Shown here piece by piece: positions 16,204 to 24,389 of a stretch of DNA of 64,000 nucleotides. The notes beneath the pieces are model-generated. The model was not told where the DNA came from, ran no database searches, and saw nothing but the letters and a program-made list of their open reading frames with translations. The stretch covers positions 77,037 to 141,036 of the forward strand of contig NZ_JBELZM010000011.1 in assembly GCF_040273735.1 (NCBI RefSeq). The letters are read 5' to 3'. Source of the stretch: Solibacillus sp040273735 (GTDB lineage Bacteria; Bacillota; Bacilli; Bacillales_A; Planococcaceae). The number at the start of each line of letters is the position of its first letter. The stretch's first letter is position 1. Both the position numbers and the translations under genes were made by a program.

Positions 16204-16953
16204 ATGAAACATTTTGTAGAGGATATTTATTTAAATGGACATAAACAGGCGGTTCTGCTTTTACATAGTTTTACGAGCAATGCGAAAGAGATGCACTATA
16301 TGGCACAAATGCTTCATAGTAAAGGATATACAAGTTATGCACCAAATCTGGCAGGGCACGGAGCATCACCGGAACAATTATTTGCAAGTTCTATGGAGCA
16401 GATATGGAAACATAGCAGACAGGCAGTTCAATTTTTAATCGATGAAAAATATGAAGCGATTACGGTAATTGGCCAGTCATTAGGTGGTGTACTAGGAATA
16501 AGACTGGCAAATGAATTCCCTGAAGTGAATGCTTTATGTATTATTTCTTCACCAGTATTGGAGCGGCCTGTGGAAGGTCTGGAACAGCGTGTTGTCTATT
16601 ATTCCAAGAGGTATTTACAAAATAGAGGAAGTTCTGAACAGGAACTGCAAGATTTTTTAGACGATCACTTTCCAAGACCTGCCGAAAAACTGATTGCACT
16701 GCAGCAGTTTATCGTTGAAACAGGAAAACAGCTTCATTTACTGAAACAACCGCTTTTCCTGGCAAAAGGTATGCTCGACGAACCGGTTTTCCACCAAAGC
16801 ATTGATATAATTGAAAAGACTGCAATTAGCAAATCTATTACGAAAAAAAAATACGCCAACAGCGGCCATCTTATTACATTAGGAAAAGAACGCGAATTAC
16901 TGACGGAAGATATCATTCGATTTATCGAGGGAACAGAAAAAGGAACTGTCTAA
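16204..16953 (+). CDS. Alpha/beta-hydrolase, carboxylesterase (Est30-like)
   Basis: A 249-residue cytoplasmic hydrolase. AVLLLHSFTSNAKEM is the oxyanion region, GQSLGG carries the nucleophile Ser, GMLDEPV the likely Asp, and NSGHLIT the His, the same layout as Bacillus Est30-type short-chain carboxylesterases. ATG 16204 follows AAAGGGGAAC; an upstream in-frame ATG lacks a site. It is probably a single-gene unit. Natural substrate is unknown. Confidence 0.88.
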   Translation: MKHFVEDIYLNGHKQAVLLLHSFTSNAKEMHYMAQMLHSKGYTSYAPNLAGHGASPEQLFASSMEQIWKHSRQAVQFLIDEKYEAITVIGQSLGGVLGIRLANEFPEVNALCIISSPVLERPVEGLEQRVVYYSKRYLQNRGSSEQELQDFLDDHFPRPAEKLIALQQFIVETGKQLHLLKQPLFLAKGMLDEPVFHQSIDIIEKTAISKSITKKKYANSGHLITLGKERELLTEDIIRFIEGTEKGTV

Positions 16954-16967
16954 TTTTAGACAGCTCC
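16942..16967 (-). terminator. Terminator, mainly for the minus-strand SET gene
   Basis: GGAACTGTCTA (16942-16952) pairs with TAGACAGCTCC (16957-16967). The T tract lies on the minus strand side (complement of AAAAA), so it ends the SET gene; the stem includes the esterase stop codon. Confidence 0.65.
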
Positions 16968-16972
16968 CCGTG

Positions 16973-17356
16973 TTATTCTTCTTCGTTGTTAAACCATAGT
17001 GGGTCATTGTCATCTACATCGCCATTATAATTAATAAAAATCTCTTCGCCGGCTTCAATATCTTTATAAGCAAAGAAATCGAATGTTTCGTTGTCGAAAT
17101 TAATTTCATATGTGGCATTCGGCTCATAAGAATGGTTAAATAGCATCCCGTAGCCTAATAGGATTGCAGAGCGTCCAATGCCAAATTCAAACGCATAATC
17201 CGCAAGATTCGTTTTTTCAATATGTTCATGCTGCTCGTTTGGATAGCTTAATACTGGTGCTTGGTGGAATAACGTTCCTTTAGGAATTGCATTAATCGCA
17301 AAAATGCCGCGATTATATTCACCATCACTTATCGGGGAATTCTTTACTTCGATCAT
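16973..17356 (-). CDS. Small SET-domain protein (predicted lysine methyltransferase)
   Basis: A 127-residue protein made almost only of a SET domain: GIFAINAIPKGTLFHQAPV near the start, MLFNHSYEPNATYEINF (the NHS block that binds S-adenosylmethionine) and IEAGEEIFINYNGD (the catalytic Tyr region). Pre- and post-SET zinc parts are absent. Such mini SET proteins occur in several bacteria and are assumed to methylate protein lysines; the target here is unknown. An acidic tail (DVDDNDPLWFNNEEE) is notable. Confidence 0.85.
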   Translation of the reverse strand: MIEVKNSPISDGEYNRGIFAINAIPKGTLFHQAPVLSYPNEQHEHIEKTNLADYAFEFGIGRSAILLGYGMLFNHSYEPNATYEINFDNETFDFFAYKDIEAGEEIFINYNGDVDDNDPLWFNNEEE

Positions 17357-17472
17357 ATTTTTTCGCCTTCTAACTTTTAAGATTCTTTCTTACTGTAACA
17401 TGTATTATAGAAGAAAGGTTGATTTATTACTTATTTTAATTACATAAATAATTCATGGGAAGGGTGAAGTTC

Positions 17473-17841
17473 ATGCAAAAACTGCAATTTGAAGCTGCAT
17501 GGGATAAAACAATTTCAGCTCAGGACCGATTATTAATCGAACAAGCTTTTCATAAAACAAAAGAACAGGATAAGTGCATTTCCTGTTACATAATTCGAAC
17601 GGCCACTAATCATAAAGAACAGAAGCTCATTATAACGCTTATTCATAATCGGACAGATCAACCACTTAATTTCCATAATAGGGAAGTAAGCATTATAACA
17701 GAAGCGGGGAAAATTACTCAAAATTTTACAATTGATGCACTCAAAATTCCTCCTTATTGTTCAATGCCATGGACTTTTATTTTCGACGAAAGTATTAATT
17801 TTGTTTTCACAGAAATAAAACAGATGTATATTGAAATATAA
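17473..17841 (+). CDS. SLAP domain-containing protein
   Basis: A 122-residue protein. LQFEAAWDKTISAQDRLLIEQAF near the start and LIITLIHNRTDQPLNFHN, ending DESINFVFTE, are the SLAP-domain pattern found in Bacillales, originally in S-layer-associated proteins. It has no signal peptide, so it is probably cytoplasmic. ATG 17473 follows AAGGGTGAA. The next gene starts 22 nt after its stop, so the two are probably one unit. Confidence 0.75.
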   Translation: MQKLQFEAAWDKTISAQDRLLIEQAFHKTKEQDKCISCYIIRTATNHKEQKLIITLIHNRTDQPLNFHNREVSIITEAGKITQNFTIDALKIPPYCSMPWTFIFDESINFVFTEIKQMYIEI

Positions 17842-17863
17842 TAGGATTGAGGTGAAGGAATCG

Positions 17864-18082
17864 ATGCATGAAATGAATGCAGGAATTTGGCTCACATTCG
17901 TAACCCCTATCTTTTTAATCACTGCATTATATTTTACACTGTCTTTTTTTCAGCACTTGAAAATCGATAATGTTCGATTAATGACACAATCTAAGTGGGG
18001 TGCAGTCATCTCACTGGCGATTGCATTAATTGTACCGGTGATTTATCAAATTGTTGTTTATTATCAAGTCATGAATTATTAA
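17864..18082 (+). CDS. Small two-segment membrane protein
   Basis: A 72-residue protein with two hydrophobic helices (IWLTFVTPIFLITALYFTL and WGAVISLAIALIVPVIYQIV). ATG 17864 is chosen because GAGGTGAAGG lies just upstream. It is in an apparent two-gene unit with the SLAP protein and is closed by a terminator. I do not recognise the family. Confidence 0.65.
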   Translation: MHEMNAGIWLTFVTPIFLITALYFTLSFFQHLKIDNVRLMTQSKWGAVISLAIALIVPVIYQIVVYYQVMNY

Positions 18083-18102
18083 ACATGGTAAAAACCAAAA
18101 GA

Positions 18103-18127
18103 CCGCTATGTAAATAGTGGTTTTTTC
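18103..18127 (+). terminator. Terminator after the SLAP unit
   Basis: CCGCTAT (18103-18109) pairs with ATAGTGG (18114-18120), followed by TTTTTTC. Confidence 0.8.
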
Positions 18128-18254
18128 TTCTTCTAACTCCAAAATCACCCTATATATCTCATAATTAATTTGTAAATAAATACAAATAAATACGTTTTTT
18201 TACGTTAATCCGCAAAAAGCATACTATTCCAGTAAGGATTGTTTAAATTAACTG

Positions 18255-18283
18255 TTGACATTGAATAAAAGCATCTGTAAACT
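18255..18283 (+). promoter_or_regulatory. Candidate sigma-A promoter of the sulfur operon
   Basis: TTGACA (18255-18260), a 17-nt spacer and TAAACT (18278-18283). It is the best promoter match in the 428-nt gap before metY. Two copies of a TTCCAGTAA motif (18227-18235 and 18321-18329) flank it and may be regulator sites. No SAM riboswitch or T-box is visible in this gap. Confidence 0.5.
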
Positions 18284-18408
18284 TACGAATTAAGATTACT
18301 GAATTGCTAGAAAATTCTATTTCCAGTAAAAGAAATACATCAAATTAAATTAAGTGCCTAGATTTTTTTTGTTTTATATCCATACTATTTTTATAGGTAT
18401 TATATTCA

Positions 18409-18495
18409 TTGATTAACGGAAAAGTAGTATACACCGTAAAAGGTGAACTGTCAGAACAGGAATTGCTTACACTCACTAAAAAATTTCTTTATTAA
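18409..18495 (+). pseudogene. Possible remnant of a thioredoxin-like gene
   Basis: The short frame 18409-18495 reads LINGKVVYTVKGELSEQELL followed by TLTKKFLY and a stop. This resembles the C-terminal strand-helix of thioredoxin-fold proteins (nGKvv...GeLs..eLl..l.kfl). In-frame residues just upstream continue the likeness but are broken by a stop at 18394-18396, and no CxxC motif remains. It ends immediately before the metY ribosome site. The likeness is judged by eye over ~30 residues and could be chance. Confidence 0.35.
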
Positions 18496-18510
18496 AGGAG
18501 AATCTTTCAT

Positions 18511-19809
18511 ATGACATTTTTTAATCAAGAAACAATCGCTCTCCATACAGGTCAAACAGTTGATCCGGTAACACGCTCGCGTGCAGTTCCGCTGTATCAG
18601 ACAACTTCGTATGTATTTGATGACACGGAACATGCAGCAAACCTATTTAAATTACAGGAAAGCGGCTATTTATATTCGAGAAATGCCAATCCGACAAATG
18701 CTGTATTTGAAGAACGTCTTGCTGCATTGGAAAACGGTGTAGGAGGATTTGCGGTCGCTTCAGGACAGGCGGCCATTTTAATTGCTGTACTGACTGTCGC
18801 ACAGGCAGGCGATGAGATTGTAGCAACGAACGCCCTTTATGGCGGCACCTATACATTGTTCTCTAAAACATTGCCTCGCTTCGGTGTAACAGTACGCTTT
18901 GTCGAAGGATCTAACTTACAGGAAGTTGAAGCAGCAATCAATGATAAAACACGTGCCGTATTCACTGAAACAATCGGCAATCCGAGCTTGCAAATTGCAG
19001 ATATTGAAGGATTGGCACAAGTAGCGCACCGTCGTGATGTACCGCTTATTGTTGATAATACATTTGCGACACCTTACTTATCAAAGCCGATTGAATTTGG
19101 AGCAGATATTGTAGTACATTCCACAACGAAATTTATTGGCGGTCACGGAACTTCTTTAGGCGGCGCGATTATTGATGGCGGTAAATTTGAATGGAAAGCA
19201 CCTCGATTCACAAGCTTCGTAGAGCCAAATGAATTAATCGGCAACCGTTCATTTGTTGAAGCAGCAGGAGAAAAAGCATTCATTGCGAAGGCACGCTTTG
19301 AACTAGGGCATGATCTAGGCGCCACATTATCACCTTTCAATGCATGGCTCTTCATTCAAGGTCTTGAATCACTCGCAGTGCGCGTTCGTCAGCATGTTGT
19401 GAACGCACAGGCAGTTGCTGAATATTTATCGGAACATGATCTAGTGGAATGGGTAAATTATCCGACACTACCTGGTAATGATCCTAACAATTTAGTAGAG
19501 AAGTATTTACCAAAAGGGGCAGGTTCGATTTTCAGCTTTGGTATCAAAGGCGGACTAGAGGCAGCAAAGGCATTTATTAATAATGTTCAGCTACTTTCAC
19601 ATGTTGCCAATGTTGGCGACTCGAAGTCACTTGTCATCCATCCGGCAAGCACATCGCATTCACGACTATCACCGGAACAGCAATTGGCGAGTGGTGTAAC
19701 ACCTGGTTTGATCCGTTTATCAATAGGTTTGGAAGATATTGAAGACATTAAAAACGACTTGGCACAAAGCTTGCAAAAAGCTGCCGAAGTTGCTCAAATA
19801 ACAAAATAA
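18511..19809 (+). CDS. metY: O-acetylhomoserine sulfhydrylase
   Basis: A 432-residue PLP enzyme that makes homocysteine from O-acetylhomoserine and sulfide. The Cys/Met-metabolism family motifs are ALYGGTYTLF, DNTFATPYL and VVHSTTKFIGGHGT with the PLP lysine. Length above 420 with the insert DGGKFEWKAPRF separates MetY from the shorter (~380) MetI/MetB and MetC enzymes, both also in this window. It leads an operon with two monooxygenases and a flavin reductase, suggesting it captures sulfide made from scavenged organosulfur. Ribosome site AAAGGAG. Confidence 0.93.
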   Translation: MTFFNQETIALHTGQTVDPVTRSRAVPLYQTTSYVFDDTEHAANLFKLQESGYLYSRNANPTNAVFEERLAALENGVGGFAVASGQAAILIAVLTVAQAGDEIVATNALYGGTYTLFSKTLPRFGVTVRFVEGSNLQEVEAAINDKTRAVFTETIGNPSLQIADIEGLAQVAHRRDVPLIVDNTFATPYLSKPIEFGADIVVHSTTKFIGGHGTSLGGAIIDGGKFEWKAPRFTSFVEPNELIGNRSFVEAAGEKAFIAKARFELGHDLGATLSPFNAWLFIQGLESLAVRVRQHVVNAQAVAEYLSEHDLVEWVNYPTLPGNDPNNLVEKYLPKGAGSIFSFGIKGGLEAAKAFINNVQLLSHVANVGDSKSLVIHPASTSHSRLSPEQQLASGVTPGLIRLSIGLEDIEDIKNDLAQSLQKAAEVAQITK

Positions 19810-19824
19810 TAGGGGGATTTAAAA

Positions 19825-20196
19825 ATGGCGATTGCAGTTGTAGTAAATGATGAAGGTATTGTAACACCGATTGTGGAAGGAACAATTTTACGTATTGTTC
19901 AGCAGGACCATTCTGTAGAAGATTTGCGTAATCCGGCACTTGATTTAACAGAAGGACGCCGTGGCGCAACATTACGTAAAGCAATTGAACTGGGAGCGAC
20001 AACTTTTGTTGCACCGCCTGAAACTTTCTGTGAATTATCTTACAAAAAAGCACAGGAAGAGCAGATTTCGTTTATTAACATTCCGGCAAACCAATCTTTT
20101 GCACAGGTGGCAGAACAGATAAAATCAGGCACAATTCAACAATCAAACGAATTACCGGCTGATGAAGTAGTAGCAAGTGCACCGGTTACAAAATAA
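19825..20196 (+). CDS. Hypothetical protein in the sulfur operon
   Basis: A 123-residue protein starting MAIAVVVNDEGIVTPIVEGT behind AGGGGGAT, 15 nt after metY and 13 nt before the next gene. No signal or membrane segment. The N-terminal strand and a later GATTFVAPPETFCELSYKKA segment loosely recall the NifX/NifB-type Fe-Mo-cofactor-binding fold, but key motifs are not clear and I would not name it. The only firm statement is that it belongs to the operon, so a role in sulfur release or cofactor handling is likely. Confidence 0.7.
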   Translation: MAIAVVVNDEGIVTPIVEGTILRIVQQDHSVEDLRNPALDLTEGRRGATLRKAIELGATTFVAPPETFCELSYKKAQEEQISFINIPANQSFAQVAEQIKSGTIQQSNELPADEVVASAPVTK

Positions 20197-20209
20197 GGGG
20201 GGAATTAAA

Positions 20210-21337
20210 ATGACAAAAGTAGAGTTTATTACAATGGCGCCAACTTCCGGCGATAGTGAATATGTAGGAAATCAAACGTCAAATAAAGGTGTACAAACAT
20301 GGTCAGGTGTCGGTGTTGATTCGGATCGTGAACCTTCTGTAGATTATATTGCAAAAGTTGCACAGGCCGCTGAAAAAGCAGGCTTCTCAACGTTATTGTT
20401 ACCGATTGGCGGAAGCTGTGTAGATTCATTGGTTGCTGCATCGCATTTGACTGCACATACAAAGACATTGAATTACCTGATTGCAGTTCGACCTGGTTCT
20501 ACTGCGCCTACGCAACTGGCAAAACAGTATTCATCAGTCAACTACTGGACGAATAACCGAGTATTTGTCAATGTCGTAACAGGCGGAGCGCCAAAAGAAC
20601 TTGAAAATGACGGGGACTTCTTATCACATACAGAACGTTACAAGCGTACACGTGAGTATATTGAAATTTTAAAACGCCTGTTTAACGGGGAAACATTTGA
20701 TTATAATGGCGAGTTCTACACATTAAAAGGTGCAAACTTACCATTGCCTGTTAAAAATGCACCTCCGATTTTCTTCGGCGGTTCATCACCAATTGCAAAA
20801 GAAGTCGCAACAGATGTGGCTGACGTCTACATGCTTTGGGGCGAAACATTGGAAACGACAAAAGAAGAGCTGGAATCGGTTGTTAAACTGGCAAAAGAAA
20901 AAAATCGCGATCTTTCATACAGTGTTTCATTCCAGGTCGTTTTAGGTGAAACAGAAGAAGCAGCATTTGAAAATGCGAACAAAATTATTAGCCAAGTGGA
21001 CCCGGAAGTATTGGAAGCAAAACATGCCAATACAGTAAGCAACGGAGCAGTGGGTGTGAGCCGCCTTCATCAGTTGATGCTTGAGTCAAAAGACAATAAT
21101 TTCGTGATTGCACCGAATATTTGGGCAGGGTTGACACAAGTGTTATCGGGCAATTCGATTGCGCTTGTCGGCACACCACAGCAGGTAGCTGAGCGCATTG
21201 TGGAGTTTGTCGACTTAGGCTTTGACAAAGTACTGCTTCGCGGTTTCCCGCATTTGGAAGTAATCGAAGAAATTGGAGAGAAGGTCATTCCACTTGTTCA
21301 TGAAATATTGGCTAAACGCGAAGAACAGTTAGTGTAG
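20210..21337 (+). CDS. SsuD-type FMNH2-dependent alkanesulfonate monooxygenase
   Basis: A 376-residue luciferase-like (LLM) flavin monooxygenase. FVNVVTGGAPKELENDGDFLSHTERYKRTREYIEIL and PPIFFGGSSPIAKEVA are features shared with SsuD and the dimethylsulfone monooxygenase SfnG. Such enzymes use FMNH2 and O2 to split C-S bonds, releasing sulfite. ATG 20210 follows GGGGGGAA; the longer in-frame start overlaps the previous gene. The reduced flavin would come from the SsuE-type reductase at 22684. The exact substrate is not deducible; no transporter gene is in the operon. Confidence 0.85.
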   Translation: MTKVEFITMAPTSGDSEYVGNQTSNKGVQTWSGVGVDSDREPSVDYIAKVAQAAEKAGFSTLLLPIGGSCVDSLVAASHLTAHTKTLNYLIAVRPGSTAPTQLAKQYSSVNYWTNNRVFVNVVTGGAPKELENDGDFLSHTERYKRTREYIEILKRLFNGETFDYNGEFYTLKGANLPLPVKNAPPIFFGGSSPIAKEVATDVADVYMLWGETLETTKEELESVVKLAKEKNRDLSYSVSFQVVLGETEEAAFENANKIISQVDPEVLEAKHANTVSNGAVGVSRLHQLMLESKDNNFVIAPNIWAGLTQVLSGNSIALVGTPQQVAERIVEFVDLGFDKVLLRGFPHLEVIEEIGEKVIPLVHEILAKREEQLV

Positions 21338-21348
21338 GAGGTACACAA

Positions 21349-22671
21349 ATGACGAAAAAACAAATGAAATTAGGCGTCTTTTTAATGGGTACAGGGCATC
21401 ATATCGCTTCATGGCGACATCCGGATGCACAAGCTGACGCAAGCGAAAATGTCGAGTTTTTTAAAGAAGTTGCTGTAAAAGCGGAGCAAGGGAAATTAGA
21501 TATGCTGTTTTTAAGTGATGGCTTATCTTTTAACGAGCTTTCACACCCGGCAGAACAAGTTCGTTTTGAACCACTAACATTACTAAGTGTCTTATCAACA
21601 GTGACTAAAAATATAGGTTTAACAGCTACTGCTTCAACAACATACAATGAGCCATTTCATATCGCTCGTAAGTTTTCATCTCTTGACCATTTAAGCGGCG
21701 GACGAGCCGCATGGAATATTGTTACAAGTTACTATTCGGCAGAAGCGAGCAACTTTAACAAGGATCAGCATCTGGATCATTCTCTACGCTATGAACGGGC
21801 AGATGAATTTGTCGAAGTAGTAAAAGGATTGTGGGATTCTTATGAAGATGGTGCATTGGCACGCAATAAACAGACGGGTGAATATATTACAAAAGGGAAG
21901 CTGCACACATTAAACCATAAAGGTGAATATTACGCAGTACGCGGTCCGTTAAATTCATCGCGTCCGCCTCAAGGAAGACCGGTGTTAGTGCAGGCAGGAT
22001 CATCGGAATCCGGTACGACACTTGCTGCACAACAAGCGGATGTTATTTTTACAGCACAGCAGACGCTTGAAGACGCACAACAATTTTATAAAAAACTGAA
22101 AGACAAGGCAGTCGCTGCAGGACGTGACCGCGATGATATCAAAATCATGCCGGGCGTATCGATATACGTGGCGGAAACAAAAGAAAAGGCCTATGCCAAA
22201 TATGAGGAACTGCAACAGTTAATTACGCCGGAAATCGGCCTGGATTTTTTAGCAGACTATTTAGGTGTCGATCTGTCACAACATGACCTGGATGGCCCGC
22301 TGCCGAAAAACATTCCTCCGACAAACGGTAACCGTAGCCGTCAGCAGCTGATCATCGAACTGGCGGAACGTGAAAACCTGACGATTCGTGAGCTGTATTT
22401 GCGCATTGCCGGTTCACGTGGTCATCGCATCATTTTTGGTTCACCAAGTGAAATAGCTGATCAGTTAATAGAGTGGGTAGATCAGGAAGCGGCGGATGGC
22501 TTCAACTTGATGCCTCCGTATTTCCCGGGCGGCTTTACCGATTTTATTGATTTAGTTATTCCGCAGCTACAAAAGCGCGGGGTATTCCGTACAGAATATG
22601 AAGGAAAAACACTACGTGAGAATTTAGGGTTAAAACAAATCCCATCTCGTTATACTTTACAAAATATTTAG
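21349..22671 (+). CDS. NtaA/SnaA/DszA-type FMN-dependent monooxygenase
   Basis: A 440-residue LLM-family oxygenase of the longer NtaA/SnaA/DszA/SoxA class. Visible hallmarks are GTGHHIASWRHPDA at the start, SGGRAAWNIVTSY near residue 118, the flavin-site region RPVLVQAGSSESG, and a C-terminal GFNLMPPYFPGG. Relatives oxidise aminocarboxylates, sulfones or other bulky substrates. It starts 11 nt after the SsuD-type gene and shares the FMN reductase. Presence in a metY operon suggests organosulfur substrates. Confidence 0.87.
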   Translation: MTKKQMKLGVFLMGTGHHIASWRHPDAQADASENVEFFKEVAVKAEQGKLDMLFLSDGLSFNELSHPAEQVRFEPLTLLSVLSTVTKNIGLTATASTTYNEPFHIARKFSSLDHLSGGRAAWNIVTSYYSAEASNFNKDQHLDHSLRYERADEFVEVVKGLWDSYEDGALARNKQTGEYITKGKLHTLNHKGEYYAVRGPLNSSRPPQGRPVLVQAGSSESGTTLAAQQADVIFTAQQTLEDAQQFYKKLKDKAVAAGRDRDDIKIMPGVSIYVAETKEKAYAKYEELQQLITPEIGLDFLADYLGVDLSQHDLDGPLPKNIPPTNGNRSRQQLIIELAERENLTIRELYLRIAGSRGHRIIFGSPSEIADQLIEWVDQEAADGFNLMPPYFPGGFTDFIDLVIPQLQKRGVFRTEYEGKTLRENLGLKQIPSRYTLQNI

Positions 22672-22683
22672 GAGGAGTGAATC

Positions 22684-23217
22684 ATGACAAAAGCGATTTT
22701 AATTAATGGTGGAAACAGTGTGACATCGCGATTAACAGGCGTTCAGCAATCAATTGAATCATTGCTTGAGCAACAAGGCATTTCGCATGAAACAATTCAG
22801 GTTCATCAGTTGCCTGCAGAAGATTTAATTACTGCAAACTATGCGAGTGAAGCAATAGCTGAAGAAATTGTCAAAGTAGGGGAGGCCGATATCGTATTTT
22901 TCCTCACACCGATCTATAAAGGTTCCTATACTGGCATTTTGAAAACATTCATCGATTTACTGCCGCAAAAAGGGCTGGAAAACAAAATTGTCTTACCAGT
23001 TGCAATCGGCGGGTCAATTGCACACTTATTGGCATTGGAATATTCATTGAAGCCGGTACTATCGATTTTAGGGGCGACGACAATTTCTAGTCCAATTTAT
23101 ATCGTGGATTCACAAGTAATTCAAACTGACAATGGCTTAACATTGGAAGAAGCAGCAAAAGAACGCATCGAAAAGGTGTGGGAAAGTGTTGCACCCAAAA
23201 GTAAAGTAACTGTATAA
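22684..23217 (+). CDS. NAD(P)H-dependent FMN reductase, SsuE type
   Basis: A 177-residue flavodoxin-like reductase: ILINGGNSVTSRLTG is the phosphate-binding loop and TPIYKGSYTGILKTFIDLLP the family hallmark. SsuE enzymes reduce free FMN with NADPH and hand it to LLM monooxygenases. As the last gene of the operon it supplies reduced flavin to the two upstream oxygenases. Ribosome site AGGAGGAG; terminator follows directly. Confidence 0.9.
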   Translation: MTKAILINGGNSVTSRLTGVQQSIESLLEQQGISHETIQVHQLPAEDLITANYASEAIAEEIVKVGEADIVFFLTPIYKGSYTGILKTFIDLLPQKGLENKIVLPVAIGGSIAHLLALEYSLKPVLSILGATTISSPIYIVDSQVIQTDNGLTLEEAAKERIEKVWESVAPKSKVTV

Positions 23218-23223
23218 AATGAA

Positions 23224-23259
23224 CCTCGCGAAGGAGTCATGCCCTTCGCGGGGTTTTTT
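23224..23259 (+). terminator. Terminator of the sulfur operon
   Basis: CCTCGCGAAGG (23224-23234) pairs with CCTTCGCGGGG (23243-23253), followed by TTTTTT. Confidence 0.92.
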
Positions 23260-23312
23260 ATTGAATAAATATCTCTAATTTATTGTCGATTTATTAATGA
23301 AGTGCCTTTTAT

Positions 23313-23330
23313 TTACCGTAAAAACGGTAA
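23313..23330. promoter_or_regulatory. Perfect 7-4-7 inverted repeat upstream of the dehydrogenase gene
   Basis: TTACCGT-AAAA-ACGGTAA is a perfect inverted repeat 42 nt before the start at 23372. Its size and place suit an operator, for example of a TetR- or MarR-type regulator. The regulator is not in the adjoining genes. Confidence 0.45.
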
Positions 23331-23371
23331 TACTCTCAGTGTATTGAGCTTACAAAAAAGGAGAGGTTCCT

Positions 23372-24265
23372 ATGAATTATAAAAAGATTACAATTGCAGG
23401 AAGCGGTGTTTTAGGCAGTCAAATTGCATTTCAATCCGCATTTTTCGGATTTGAAGTAAGTGTTTATGATATCAATGAAGAAGCAGTTGCTATGGCCAAA
23501 CAGCGAATGGCCAAATTAAGAACAACATATGGCGAATATTTTCAAGATGTTGACCGTGCTGAAAAAGCGTCTGGCACACTTCAGTTTTACACCGATTTAG
23601 CAGAAGCAACAAAAGATGCAGATCTTGTTATTGAAGCAGTGCCGGAACGTATAGAAATCAAACAGAATTTTTATGAAAACCTTGGGAAAGTGGCACCTGA
23701 AAAAACAATTTTTGCTTCCAATTCCTCAACATTATTACCAAGCCAATTTGCCGAATTTACGGGTCGTCCGGAAAAATTCCTGGCATTACACTTTGCGAAC
23801 TCTATTTGGCAAAATAATACGGCGGAAGTAATGGGACATCCCGGAACAGATATGCAGTATGTTGAACAAGTGGCAGATTTCGCCCGTAATATCGGCATGA
23901 TTCCTTTTGTGCTGAAAAAAGAGCAGCCTGGCTATATTCTCAATTCATTATTAGTACCGTTTTTATCTGCGGCAATGGAGCTTTGGGTGAAAGATATTGC
24001 AGATCCGCATACAATCGATAAAAACTGGATGGTTTCAACAGGGTCACCACGCGGACCATTTGCAATATACGACATCGTAGGAATGGAAACACCGTATAAT
24101 TTAAACTTAATGAGTGCAGAGCACGATTCTGCAGCAAAATTAGTGGCAGAAAAAATCAAACGCGAAATGATTGATCAAGGTAAAATGGGCGTTTCAACAG
24201 GCGAAGGTTTCTACAAATACCCGAATCCTGCCTATATGGATCCTGACTTTTTAAAATCGAATTAA
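23372..24265 (+). CDS. 3-hydroxyacyl-CoA dehydrogenase family protein
   Basis: A 297-residue NAD-dependent enzyme. The N-terminal Rossmann motif is AGSGVLGSQIAFQSAFFG. DLVIEAVPERIEIKQNFY, ASNSSTLLPS and LHFANSIW carry the usual catalytic region, and the C-terminal helical domain contains GYILNSLLVPF and STGEGFYKYPNP. The catalytic His normally in HFFNP appears as HFAN, and the GRK-type motif differs, so this is a divergent member whose substrate may not be hydroxybutyryl-CoA. It stands alone between two terminators. Confidence 0.85.
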   Translation: MNYKKITIAGSGVLGSQIAFQSAFFGFEVSVYDINEEAVAMAKQRMAKLRTTYGEYFQDVDRAEKASGTLQFYTDLAEATKDADLVIEAVPERIEIKQNFYENLGKVAPEKTIFASNSSTLLPSQFAEFTGRPEKFLALHFANSIWQNNTAEVMGHPGTDMQYVEQVADFARNIGMIPFVLKKEQPGYILNSLLVPFLSAAMELWVKDIADPHTIDKNWMVSTGSPRGPFAIYDIVGMETPYNLNLMSAEHDSAAKLVAEKIKREMIDQGKMGVSTGEGFYKYPNPAYMDPDFLKSN

Positions 24266-24296
24266 TAGCATAAGTATGGATAACACTGATCCAATC

Positions 24297-24328
24297 CCGT
24301 GAAGGAATATATGCTTCACGGTTTTTTT
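24297..24328 (+). terminator. Terminator after the dehydrogenase gene
   Basis: CCGTGAAG (24297-24304) pairs with CTTCACGG (24314-24321), followed by TTTTTTT. Confidence 0.9.
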
Positions 24329-24389
24329 GTTGAAACTTGTGAATGATAATCTCAAATTTGTTATTATTATACAAAAGGGGGTGGGTTGA

